The notes beneath the pieces are model-generated. The model searched no databases and was not told the DNA's origin. It saw nothing but the letters and a program-made list of their open reading frames with translations. This document shows positions 21,866-32,521 of a stretch of 64,000 bases of DNA, piece after piece (within the stretch, counting starts at the first letter, position 1; every line of letters begins with the position of its first letter). The translations under genes were made by a program, and so were the position numbers. The DNA comes from Knufia peltigerae. Taxonomy: Eukaryota > Ascomycota > Eurotiomycetes > Chaetothyriales > Trichomeriaceae. Location of the stretch: NCBI GenBank assembly GCA_030247855.1, contig JAPDRN010000032.1:1-64000 (forward strand), in the 5' to 3' direction.

Positions 21866-22208
21866 ATGTTCGCCGGACGTGAGTACCTACAGCAAAGCTT
21901 CACCGCGACCATTTGACGCCGAATGCTAACATTCGCCCTTCTAGCCCAAGAACATCTCTCGGAAAAGGAGATCCGCGAAGGTGAAGCCAAAGCCGCGGTC
22001 GGAGTCCAAACCTTTACAGCCGCATGCATAGCGTTATGGTTTTGTACGTTTGTCCCCGAATTCTATCGGATTTTCTCTCGTCGCTCGGAGAGCTTCCAAG
22101 TCGTGCCCAAAGGGTTGCAAAGGGACGGAAAAAAAGACAGGGCACACAAAAAACTAACGCTCACTAATAGCACCTCATGTGATTGAATGGGCACGAAAGC
22201 TCTTTTAA
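21866..22208 (+). CDS. TOM5: Mitochondrial import receptor subunit Tom5
   Basis: A 49-residue protein in three exons: 21866-21878 (13 bases), 21945-22043 and 22171-22208. The first intron has GTGAGT, a GCTAAC branch and CTTCTAG; the second has GTACGT..CTAATAG. The product begins MFAGPQEHLSEKEIREGEAK and ends SPHVIEWARKLF. The acidic-basic amphipathic N-terminus, the single membrane helix (TFTAACIALWF) and the SPxVIE/DW-ARK-F ending match filamentous-fungal Tom5. Tom5 is a tail-anchored subunit of the outer-membrane TOM complex that passes preproteins from receptors to the Tom40 pore. The gene is far below usual ORF cut-offs. It converges with NUP57. Confidence 0.9.
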
Positions 22209-22578
22209 GGCCTTTGACGCCCAGTCAATCGACCTCGCGCATTGAGGTTGAGGAGTCAAGAACAGGTGACGAGACCTCTGCGGAAGATCAGCTACCCCAC
22301 GCCAGCCGACCAGCAAGAGAACCAAATCTCTGTTGTACATTATGATTTTGTACATTATTAGCAGGATGTCCAGCGTGGGTTGATGCACGCTGAAGAAACG
22401 ACTGCCTGCCTCCATAGATAGAGCCCCAGAATAATCTCCGTTTTATCAACAGTCCCATATCGCAACATCGCTATGCAAGAAGTCCTTTGTATTGACCCAT
22501 CCGTATCCATTACCACACCAAACGTGCAGCACATCATGGTAAGTCGGAAGCCACTCATAGTCTGATGAGTGGCACATC

Positions 22579-23900
22579 TCATCTGCGCCGAGGAGCTTCA
22601 CTGTCTCTCTCTTTGGATAGCTTTTCCCAATCTTCAAAGCCTTGCTGTATGAGGTCTAATTCTTTCTGCAAGTGTCGCAACTGAACATCTTGCGCTTCAA
22701 GTGTCTGAGAAGGAAGTTAGCTAAGGGCTAGTCATGGACCGGGTTTGAGGGACATACTCGTTTTGCAGCTTTGACTGTCTCTTCGTCCAAGACTCCATCC
22801 TCATCCTTTGCAACTGGTGTGAGTTTCTCCGTCTCCATTTTGAGTCGTTTCGCTCGTTCCCGAATTCCCAGCATTCTTGCCCAGACTTCTTGCTCTCTTG
22901 CATCGAGGCTCGGATCGAGTACCGCCCGTTGCAGCTTCTCCAGGTTGTTTTTCAACTCTTCTTCGGCATTGTCCATGACATAGCCACGGTTGCGCAGGAT
23001 TTGAACCTTCACAGCCAGCGAGAGGACTCTCCGAGCTGTCGCCAATTGCCTTCTTTTGCTTTCCTCCAATCTTGTGGCCACGTTCTGGCGATGTTTGTCA
23101 AGTTGTACGTCAAGCGAGGTATTGATTTCTTGGAGCATCATGTTACATCTTTGAATTGCTTCCATCTGAATCTGTGCCTTTCGACCAAGCTGGAAAAATC
23201 CCTGGATTAGAAGCGGCACCCATTCAGGTCCAGGGCGTTTCGAAACGGCTTCCTCCCATTTGTCTTCGTCCTCCCCCGGTCCCGCTCTATACTTGAGAGC
23301 TTCTGTTTCGGTCTCGACGTGCTGATACAGGTATGCTCGTAGGGGAGATGATAGGCTTGTTGGATCCCATTTGTTTTTGACGATAGTCATCTGAGCCGGT
23401 ATTGACCTGTAAACATTTAACCCACGGCCTTCTTCCCACATCGATTGAGACTCCGTATGCCCTTGTTGAGATTGGCCAAATCTTAGGGTTTGGTCAAGCG
23501 GACGTGATGGTGCTTGTTGTGGTTGTTGCTGCGCCTGTGTTGACGTCCCAAACAAGCCTCCGGTCTGTTGCTGCTGTTGTGGTTGTGTGGAACTACCGAA
23601 CAGTCCTCCAGTTTGTGGCTTCGAAGCACCGAACAGGCCCCCTCCTGACTGTTGTTGAGACTGCGACGCTCCAAACAAACCTCCGCCCTGTTGTGGTTGT
23701 GTAGACGTACCGAACAAGCCACCGCTCTGCTGAGGCTGTGATTGTGAGGTGCCGAAGCTGAAACTCGGAGCATTGTTCTGCTGTGTCTGGGATTGTCCGA
23801 ATGGCGAGGCTTGCGCAGTGGGCTGGCTGGAGGTAGGATTGTTGAAGCTGAACAAGCCAGGCTTTGCGGGCTGTGCGGTGGAAGCACCGAAGAGACTCAT
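22579..23900 (-). CDS. NUP57: FG-nucleoporin Nup57 (Nup54 family)
   Basis: 422 residues in two exons, 23900-22758 and 22704-22579; the GTATGT..TCTCAG intron keeps phase. Residues 1-140 carry GLFG and FG repeats in Gln-rich spacers (GGLFGTS, GGLFGAS, GGLFGSS). Next comes a conserved Nup54 region with KWDPTSLSSPLRAYLYQHV, then coiled-coil helices: KAQIQMEAIQRCNMMLQEI, LDKHRQNVATRLEESKRRQL and VLSLAVKVQILRNRGY. The last exon adds QDVQLRHLQKELDLIQQGFE. Nup57 joins Nsp1 and Nup49 in the central transport channel of the nuclear pore. Confidence 0.93.
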
Positions 23901-24509
23901 TTTGAGATTAGGGCTTGAGCACGCTCACCTGCGTTGCCCGAAGGGAGAGAGTACGAAGGAGTGCGACGCTGGCCTATTCAGGAAACCATGTCATGGGCGC
24001 TGGATTCTTTGGTAGAGAGGGTCAACTATTGTACTGTGAATCTAGGTAGGCGGTTGTAAATTTCCCAAAACGAACGCGCCGGTCACAGACGCGAACACAA
24101 AGCGGCGACGCATTGCAACAAACCTGTGAAAGGCTTGGCGGTTCAATGCCTAAACCTGAAGGCGCTGCTTTTAGAAACCTTCTGCCCACAACTCCCCCCT
24201 GCGAGTATCAGGGATGTTCTAATGTTCACTCTTCCACCGCCTCACTATCTCCTACCTAGCTACGTGAAAGCCCCCTACAGGTATCAAGTGCCAGATAGGC
24301 GTAATTACCACGCACTATTGTAGACTTGGAAGAAGCGGGTCTATGTCAATGAACGATCAAGCTTGTTTTGCCGATATCTTGTCCCAGACTAAGAGGTATG
24401 CATCATCTGGACGTTGAGTCTGTTAATCTTGACATGCCATTGTTTCACCTTCAATTAAGCACGGAGGCAACTACCTCAGACGTCTTCTATGGCTCAAGAT
24501 ACAATGGTT
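23901..24509. other. NUP57 promoter and SDR 3' flank
   Basis: No gene is seen in these 609 bases. Confidence 0.6.
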
Positions 24510-25846
24510 CTACTTCTCCGCAGTCTGGACGTCCGCACTCATCGTCCGAATTGAAGCATTCAACACCTGAGCCTGGAGTCGCTTCCAAGGCTCGACCTCA
24601 AAATCATCCACCTGCGCATCAATGTATCCCGAAGCAACCTCAGATCGGGGAAGAATAGCAAAGCTGCGTCCTAGAGCCAAGATTGTCAGCAACTCGTAAC
24701 GATGCCTAGCCTGCATCACATACCATTGACCGATTTATCAGTCGCAATACGTAGGACTGCGGTCGTACAATCCTCGACCTCGGCGAAATCAACTCCTTTC
24801 GCGGAAAGTCTTTCTATGACCGCAGGTTTGAGGATAGTTGTCTTCGTGTACCTTTTCAACCACAGTCAGCCTTGCCCTGTTTCCACTCTACTATGAATCC
24901 AGACGCGAAACCAAATCGAGAGGCATAGAAGGCTGTCCTACCATGGTCCTATAAAATTGACCCGAATACCTGCCTGCCAGGACGTATGTCTGGCACTTCT
25001 CATCAAGCCCCTAAGACCGAATTTGGACGTCGAGTATTGGAAAGAACCGGGCTGGTCAAGTATCCCGGCAATGCTCCCTTTGAAGATGAAACAACGGTCT
25101 CGATCTTCGGCTTCTGGTTGAGCACGGAAGTAATGTTGGCCCAATTTGAATGTATAGAAGGCCCCAATCAGATTGAGGGTGAGTATTGGTAATTTTGGCT
25201 TCGTGGGCTCAGCACTAGGGTCTTGCTCGAACGTCAGGCTCGTGATAATACTTCAGGTTGAGACGGAGTTACCTTCGAGGGCAAAGATTTCGTCTGGTCC
25301 TGTTATGCCGGCATTGGCGACCACAATATCGCAACTCTTGGAAGGCGAGTTGGCAACAGCGAGCTTGAACATGTTCAGCTGATCATCCCAAGATGTTGCA
25401 TCGCATTTCACGAATTGGACATTTCTACTCGAACACAATAGTCGTTAGCATGTCGATCTCTGAAAAGGAGAGAGTCTTCATTTGTGAGTATGCATACGTA
25501 CTTGCCCAAACTCTCGGCCAGGCTTTTGCCTTTCCGTTCGTCAATATCTCCAAATGTCACGAACGATCTGTGAGCCGTCAACCGTGAGGTGTTGCTCCAT
25601 AACATAGGGGAGTCAATTTTGGCTGTCTCCTTACCCTGCAGCTGCGAATGCACGAAGGTGGGACTCTCCGAAGCCATTTGCTCCTGTTTTATACGCCCTT
25701 GTCAGCCACCTGAAATAGCGCAAGCTTTGGTTCTAGGGACAGTAAAGCTGACCTCCCGTGATGACCACACTCTTGCCCTTCAATCGCCCTGTGTCTGGCT
25801 TGATGGTGCAATCGACAGCCTTGTTGGTGTATTGGGGGAGTGGCAT
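24510..25846 (-). CDS. Short-chain dehydrogenase, 15-hydroxyprostaglandin dehydrogenase-like
   Basis: 309 residues in seven exons: 25846-25753, 25683-25635, 25567-25502, 25424-25273, 25221-24942, 24851-24724 and 24670-24510. All phases agree. The cofactor motif TGGANGFG (residues 30-37) is assembled across intron 1, followed by the acidic pair GDID typical of NAD-preferring enzymes. NANAG-type VVANAGITG and the catalytic Ser170, Tyr183 and Lys187 (YSTSK) are all present. The remaining conserved blocks are NLIGAFYTFKLGQHYF, the FIGPWYTKT loop and DKSVNGRSFAILPR. The family oxidises alcohols to ketones in the cytosol; the substrate is unknown. The first donor is GTCAGC, which is unusual, and the fourth intron is only 51 bases. 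It lies downstream of, and on the same strand as, a Zn2Cys6 regulator. Confidence 0.88.
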
Positions 25847-26397
25847 GCTGGCTGCTTTCGGTGCTCTTCTTGTTGTAACTTGAGGATAACAGGTATATGG
25901 TGCTCTGGTCGGGCAAAGTCACTTTGCAGAAACAATCCAAGGGTGTGAAGAGGATGATTCCTCGGTACAGCTGATGACAAGGAGCCGTTTTGTAGTGTCT
26001 CGCAGTGTCGTGATCATCATCCGGGAGCATTTCCACCAGTCAACACCCGAGGTTCCTGAACTCCAACCTCACTCCACACCGTCAAGAATTCTATCTACTC
26101 GATGGACAGCTGAAAGACTCCCTCCGAAGTCAGAAACACCGGCATGAAGCCGCGGCTATCTCGCCTTTCTTTTACCTGGCGATGTACCAACAAGCCAGTG
26201 CGGTGGGTGGCATTCTCCACACTACTCGTGATGAAAGTTCCTTATTGGCATTGCCATTATATTTGTCATTTGACGAGCACAGTTAGATTGTCGTATTGGT
26301 ATGTTGACTAGAGGGCTGATATTTAGCTCATCACCTAAGTCAGGAATAACTACTGAAGTAGTACGTAGCCAAGGCTGTATGTAGCCTGTCGAGTCAA
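25847..26397. other. Intergenic: SDR promoter and regulator 3' flank
   Basis: No gene is supported. The reading frame overlapping the SDR first exon here is a shadow. Confidence 0.6.
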
Positions 26398-29200
26398 CTA
26401 GAGGTCTGTAGAAAAGTCCTCTGCAAAATTCTGACCCATAATTTCCGTCAAGTCATAGTCCCAGAAGAAGTCGCTATCCGGGAAGATCAGACTCGGTGAC
26501 AGTGTATTGCCGTTGAAGGGATAGACTTCATTGTGGTTATTAACCGGAGCATCTACTGCTGCACTCCCCGACTGGTCTTGAAGGTGGTGGTCCATCTGAG
26601 ACTGTATGTTTTCCGAAGCGTTCTCAGGTATGGCTCCTCCTCCCCCTCCTCCTCCTCCACCACCACCACCACTCGATGCGGGCCCGGCCCACGCGGGAGG
26701 CACGATCTGACACGTTCCCTGAGCGGCCTCTTGTGGGATCTTTTGGAATGCGGCGGTGTAGTAGGCGGAAATGAAACGGGCCGCGAGGTATTTCTGTTGG
26801 AGTTCTCTCAGAATGAGGAGTGCGAGGTCGACCTTTTGAGAGGCCAGGTGTTGCTTGAATCCCGAGCTCCACAACCGATGAAGAAAGAGGATTGAGAGAA
26901 CGATGATGAGTATCGTTGCACTGGAAATTCTCGCGTCAGCAACAACCAGAACCTCCAAGGGGGAGGGTGGGTGTATAGTTTACCTTTCAGGTGGTAGAGC
27001 GCTGACCAAATCTTCCTCGGCCAGACTCCTCAGGATGTCAGTAGCAGCCGATGCCGAAGCCAGACACCTATCCCATGCAGCAGCAGCAGCAACAGCAGAG
27101 TCTTCATCATAGTTCCCTGCCAAAGCCATGGGCCCCTTTTTGTTGAAGACGAGTGGCTTGTATATTAAGATGGTGAGTACGCTAGAAAGGGAAGGGGATT
27201 GTTAGCTGAGGTCTTGTAAACCGAAGGAAAGGAAATGTCAAGACGTCAACCAAAACACTTACTGATACGTGATGTGAACAAAGTACTTGTGGACCTTTGC
27301 GACCTGGGATGATTCTCCTGGGCCGGTATCCAGGGAGATGGCTTCAGTTCGACACATGGGAGCCAAGTTTGCGTACCAGTTTTGTAGTTCTGAATCGAGG
27401 GTTTGAAAGTCTGCCGTCGTGGGTGGAGGGACTTTGAGAGAGGGACGGTACAGACAATTGAGCGCATGGCCCATGATTTTGGTCGCCTGCAGCAATTCCA
27501 AAAATATGGGTGAGACTTGTTCACAATCTTGTACCGTCGTGGCGGCTCCCGCACTGAGATCCGATAACAAGGCAGGGTCGGTCTTGAAGTCGTCCAGTGA
27601 GACATCCGGGACATCACAATCCTCGGCCACGATCCGGCACGGCCGACCCATACCCAAAGCGACATAACGATCACGATAGACACAACACGACCAGACCCTA
27701 CGCCAGAGACGTCGGGTGGAAAGTGGAATGTTGCTCCTCCCTGGGTCCCTGTGGAATCCGAGAGCCTGGCCCAGGTTGATGGCGACCCCGATCCAGTGCC
27801 AACTGTCGACCCTGTCGTGTGTGTTGCCAAACCAAAACCCCATCAGCAATACCGATTGGACCAGGCAGGTCTTGTCGGCTTCGTATTCGAAATCGTATAG
27901 TAGCTAGGGTGTAGAGATACAAGTAATTAGAACTCTCGCGCGGGCTTTCTGAAACAAAAACATGACAGGGTCGTCCAGGCTCTGCCGGGTTTTACTCACC
28001 TTGGCACGAAGATAGAATCTTCTTTTAAGAGCAACTATTGAAGGCGCTCCTGATCGTTTTAAACCTTGAGGAGAGATGTACTAGATAAGAAAACATGTCA
28101 GATTCTGAATGTGTGCCTTCAATGATGTATCCAGTATCGAGTAATAAGAAATAGTAAAAGGAAAGGGGGGGGAAAAAAGTAAAAACTCACACTACTCGCT
28201 GCGAGAAACATGCTCTGAAGAAGTAAGAGGCTGAGTTGTGATGACGGTGAAGGTCCTCCGTCCCGGAGCTGTTGCTCATACTGTTTGAAAAAGGTACAAG
28301 GGTCGATGACGGGCAACAGTGGATGAACGTGTCGAAAGTATAGAGTGATCAATTCGCCTCGCAAATCCTCACTTTCGATCTCAAAGGCTCCCTTTGCTTG
28401 AAGAAATGCGAGATCCTCCGGGGCCAGTGTGGCCTTGTTCGCCGGTGGGACCACGTAATGTGCACAAGAGGCGATTTTGCTATCCTTGACGGCGTTGAAG
28501 ATGAATCTCATGCCTTGAGTTTCCCCTGCGACGAGTAAAGATTGGATATCATTAATGGATTGTTGACGTGGTGACTTTTTGTTGTGGAAGGGTCGAACTC
28601 ACCAACGTAGATGTGCGTTCTTGCGCCGTGACCTGCTACCTGATGATCAACAATGTGCCTGTAGCCTGCCACGTTGGATTCAAAATCCTCTGCCTCGACG
28701 CTACTGGGACGGTCAAAGGGTGTCTCCTCGGGGTGTGACGTATGTGATGGTATCGACGATGGCGGTGCTGCAGTATGATTGTTATGGCTGATGTTTGTTG
28801 AAGAAGTTCCAACAGACATAACAGCAACAGGAGGCGAGCGGAGACGTCGCGGTTCTTCTTCATCATGCACATTAGTAGTAGGAGGAGTATTGGAGTGATT
28901 GTTGTCGTTGTTGGGGACAGTGGTGGTGGTGTCGTTGGGGGTGGTTTGGCCGCCGGTCGTCGTCGTTCCCCTCTCTCCTTTTCTGGGGCGTTTATGCCTA
29001 CCCCTGGCCGACACGTGAAGAACACAGACACTCTGATCCTGTTGGCAATTGAAGCATGGTCTTCCACTTGAAACGACGTTGCAGCGGACTTTTCTCGCGT
29101 GGCAGGCCGTGCATGCCACCGGTGCCCTTCTCTTGGGATGAGACGGCGTCGTATTGGGGGAAGATTCAAAAGACAAGACGCGAGACATCGACTGGTACAT
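26398..29200 (-). CDS. Zn2Cys6 fungal-specific transcription factor
   Basis: 791 residues in six exons: 29200-28603, 28525-28191, 28080-28000, 27903-27263, 27181-26984 and 26920-26398. The zinc cluster is ACTACHARKVRC..CFNCQQDQSVC (Cys30, 33, 40, 49, 52, 59), followed by the basic linker GRHKRPRKG. After a disordered Thr/Asn/Ser region comes the fungal transcription-factor middle homology domain: LITLYFRHVHPLLPVIDPCT, ALKRRFYLRAK, VLLMGFWFGN, INLGQALGFHRDP, RRLWRRVWSCCVYRDRYVAL and GRPCRI. The C-terminus has a glycine run and an acidic, aromatic end (DSDFFWDYDLTEIMGQNF) that could activate transcription. The layout is that of CTF1/AmdR-type factors. The last acceptor could instead be four codons upstream (GCGAG). 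The neighbouring SDR is a candidate target. Confidence 0.88.
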
Positions 29201-29867
29201 GGTGTTGTTTGTACCTAGGTAACTTTTGTACTCGTTAACGAGGAACAGTCCTTTCTGGAGGGGGAAACTTAAAGATCTGGGGGTTTCATTACGGAGTATA
29301 GAATATCCCGGGGGGGGGGAACGGTGTGAAAATGCGGGATGAGATGGTACAGTATGAGCACAACCAGTACGTAGTCTGGGTCGAGACGAAGTGGATAGTG
29401 GAGCGAATTTGCGGAGTATGAAATGCTATAATTGGCTCTCGGTTATTCGGCGTTATAGCCTTTTCTTCGGTTATATAGCCTCGTCAGCCTGATCACTTTT
29501 ATGAGGTATTGTACTCATTCATCAATGAAAATCGAACACACCACGTAAAGACATACAAAGAAATTCGAGCCATGTATATCATATGAAAAAATAATGGCTA
29601 CATCACATGGGTCAAGAGAGGGTCAAAGATCCGTTCAACGATCAATGATATGAATAGAAATAGAATTGTTCCCAAAAACATATTGACACTGCAACAGGGA
29701 AATATAGACAAATACAAAACCCGAAAAAATGCTCGCTCATGACTTATGCTTTCTCTCTACCGTCACATGCCTTTTTCTTGCCATCACAGAATCACTCGTT
29801 GTGCTAGATTCCAAAGTTTCAAGAGGGGTATTATGCTCAAAAAAAGATAGATCTCACACACTTTTTC
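29201..29867. other. Regulator promoter and chitinase 3' flank
   Basis: Holds TACCTAGGTA (29212-29221, just 12 bases from the regulator start) and TACGGAGTA (29290-29298). No gene is seen. Confidence 0.6.
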
Positions 29868-32521
29868 TTAAATCAACAGACCCGCAACAGCAACAAGCGC
29901 GCCAAATGCAACAGTCATCTTCGAGCTGGGCAGTTGTTGTGAAGCAGCACCCGTGAACGTAGCGACGGCAGGGGAGACGGGGCTTGAGTGTGAGCCCGAG
30001 GTAGGAGACGCAGGTCCTGAGACACCTAGCCAGGCGCTGTTGCTACCCTGAGATGTCGCGACGGGCGCAACAACGGGCGACACCGAGGTTGCGACAGGGG
30101 CGACGGGAGCCACAGGTGTAGACACCTTGGGGGCCGCGGACGGGGCAGGACGAGTTTCGGTGACGATTGGTCCAGTGACGGTGACAAAGGTGCCTGTGGG
30201 GCTAACCTGTGCGAAGCCAGCCGGGCTGGATTCGACAGGGACAACTGTCTGCGTGATGGGGGCAGCCCCGGTCGGTTGAGGGATCGTCAGGGTGACCGTG
30301 ACGGTTGGACCACATGCAGTGCAGGTGGTGACGGTCGTGGTGAAGCCAGATGGGACCCCGTTTGGTCCGGTAGGCCAGACAAACGGTGTCGAGGTTGGCT
30401 TGAGGGTGATTGTCGTTGTCAGAGTGAACGTCTTGGTGACGAAGCCAGTCGGGCAGACATCGATGTAGCTTGTCGTGATGACGGTGACTGTGGAGTCTGG
30501 GGCAACAGTCGACGATGCAGGCGTGGTGACTGGAGCTGAAGTGGTCCAATCCTCCCACGGTGCGCCGGGTGTGGTCGTCGTGGTTTGGCTAATCGGGCTA
30601 ACTGGAGAAGTCGAGGTGGCTACGGTGGTGGTGGTGGTGGTCCAGTCCTCCCAAGGAGCGGTGGCCAAGCTCGAGCTCGTGGTGCTCTCACTGATTGGAC
30701 CGACGGCAGAAGATGAGGTGGTGGAAAAGGAAGAGGTCCAAGCCCAGGTCGATGGAGTTGAAGTAGAGCCGCCAATCGGTCCCACTTGAGAGCTCGAAGT
30801 CGTGGTAGTCTGGGAGCTCAAGCTGCCAGACGTGGTCGTCCAAGCCCAAGTGCTGCTAGTGCTGCTCGAGGTTGAACCGCCAATCGGGCCGACTTCAGAG
30901 CTCGAAGTTGTGGTGCTCATGCTGCTAGATGTGGTCGTCCAAGCCCAAGTGCTGCTGGAGGATGTTGTGGTGGAGCCGTTGATTGGTCCGATTTGAGAGT
31001 TCGAGGTAGTGGTGGTCGTCTGGACGTTGCTGGTGGTTGTCGAGGTAGTCGTTGGAACGACAGCTACGGTAGTGGTGGTGGTGGTGGCGGTGGTAGTGGT
31101 AGTTGTGGTGGGGACCGCGGCCCAGGTAGTTGTAGTTGTAGTTGTGGGCACGGGGGTCGTGGTAGTCGTAGTTGTAGTTGTGGGCACGGGGATCGTGGTA
31201 GTGGTAGTGCTTGATGTTGTAGTTGTAGTTGTCGTCGTGGTAGTCGTGGTAGTGGTTGTCGTTGTGCTGGTCGTGGTGGTGGTGGTCGATGTTGTTGTCG
31301 TCGTCGTCGTCGTAGTGGCTTGACCAGGGCACGAAATACCATTCATAATATCCTTGATGTTCTGGGCATAGCTCTTACCGTTGATCTGGTTGTTGTTCGA
31401 ATAAGTCGCTTCCCAAACCATAACACCTCCGAAGACTGGTGAATATTGCGCTCCGCAGGCATACGAGGTGATCAGAGCCTGGGCCTCGTTGAGATCAAGA
31501 TAGTCTTGAGGATGAGCAGCAGAAGGAGATCCTGGAAGACCGACGAACAATTTCACGTTCTTGTTCATTGAGTACCGTTCGAGCCAGTTGACCCAGCCGT
31601 ATGAGATATCAGTGGTCGTGCTCAACGAGCCAGATGAGAACAATGAAGCAGCTGAGCAGCTGTCGGTGTTGTAGTATTGTACAAACCTGAAGGATTTGTT
31701 AGCCTCAATCGTCTATATTACTGTGGCACCCTGGGTTTCATCCATACACATAGTCAAACTCCGAGTTCATGATGGCGCTATCCAGATGGGCATCCGGGAC
31801 CACGCACTGTGGTGCACCAGAAATGTAAAACTGCTTGCCCGAGTAGGTACCGAACTTGGCTCTCAGCTCGTTGACCAAGTCAGAGTAGAAGGCGTCACTT
31901 CCAGACTCGATATCCAGATCGAATCCGTCAACGATAACGTCGGTTCCGAAGGGTCTAGGGAAAAGCGTCTCGGTGGTGTCTTGTGGTGGACCATATGCGC
32001 CCCAGAGAAAGTCTGCAAATGCTTGCGCAGAAGTTGTCGAGGCGATGAAGTTGCCGGGGCTATCACCTCCCAATGACACGAGGATCTTTTTGCCTGCCGC
32101 TTGACACACAGGGATGTCCTCGGCGATTTGCCAACAATTTGTGAACATCTTGGTTTGCGTGCCATCTGGGGATTTCCAATATGGGCTTCCACAAGCATTG
32201 CCGTAATTGGTGCCGGGGTACCCATTGTTGCCAGCCTGATCCGGGAAGGTATTGACAAACCCAATAGGGATAACATCGAAGGCCGTATCCTGGCAAAAAT
32301 CTGCCAGACGGTTTTGGCTTGGTCCTTGTCCCTATACAACATCAGCCTAGTTCTTCACCCACAAAGCATCCCCGGTCCATCTTTACCCAGTAGACAGCCA
32401 ATTCCAGTCCGCTGGCTCGTTTCACAGGGACAGAGCGGGTTTCGAGGATCGGCGAAGCGAGTGCTGTTGAAAGGAAAGTGGTTATGGCCAGCAAGCTGGC
32501 GGCTGATACGGTTGTATGCAT
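29868..32521 (-). CDS. GPI-anchored class III chitinase (GH18)
   Basis: 845 residues in exons 32521-32387, 32331-31748 and 31686-29868. The signal peptide is MHTTVSAASLLAITTFLSTA. The GH18 barrel (about 40-340) has ELAVYWGQGPSQNRL, KKILVSLGG and the catalytic DGFDLDIES with Glu187 as proton donor. Later barrel blocks include FDYVFVQYYNT (completed across intron 2), FVGLPGSP and GGVMVWEATYS. A long Thr/Ser stalk follows with poly-Thr tracts and five degenerate repeats of the form VGPIGGST..TWAWTT. The end is a hydrophobic GPI signal (MTVAFGALVAVAGLLI). The domain order matches fungal CHIA/Cts1-type wall chitinases that act in septum and wall remodelling. Confidence 0.92.
30540..31000 (-). repeat. 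Five-unit degenerate tandem repeat in chitinase stalk
   Basis: Protein units read IGPINGSTT..TWAWTT, VGPIGGSTS..TWAWTT, VGPIGGSTS..TWAWTS, VGPISESTT..PWEDWTT and VSPISQTTT..PWEDWTT. The last two units change Trp-Ala-Trp to Trp-Glu-Asp-Trp, so the array grades from one form to another. Confidence 0.8.

Noticed and set aside
25253..25300. In-frame TGA in the SDR, suggesting a pseudogene
   Set aside because: A 51-base GTAACT..GCAAG intron removes it and joins the conserved EPTKPKL block in frame.
30475..31323. Val-rich plus-strand frames opposite the chitinase stalk
   Set aside because: They are antisense readings of the Thr codon tracts.
31064..31342. Possible transposon or satellite in the GTGGTAGT-rich stretch
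   Set aside because: It is in frame with the chitinase Thr stalk and needs no mobile-element explanation.
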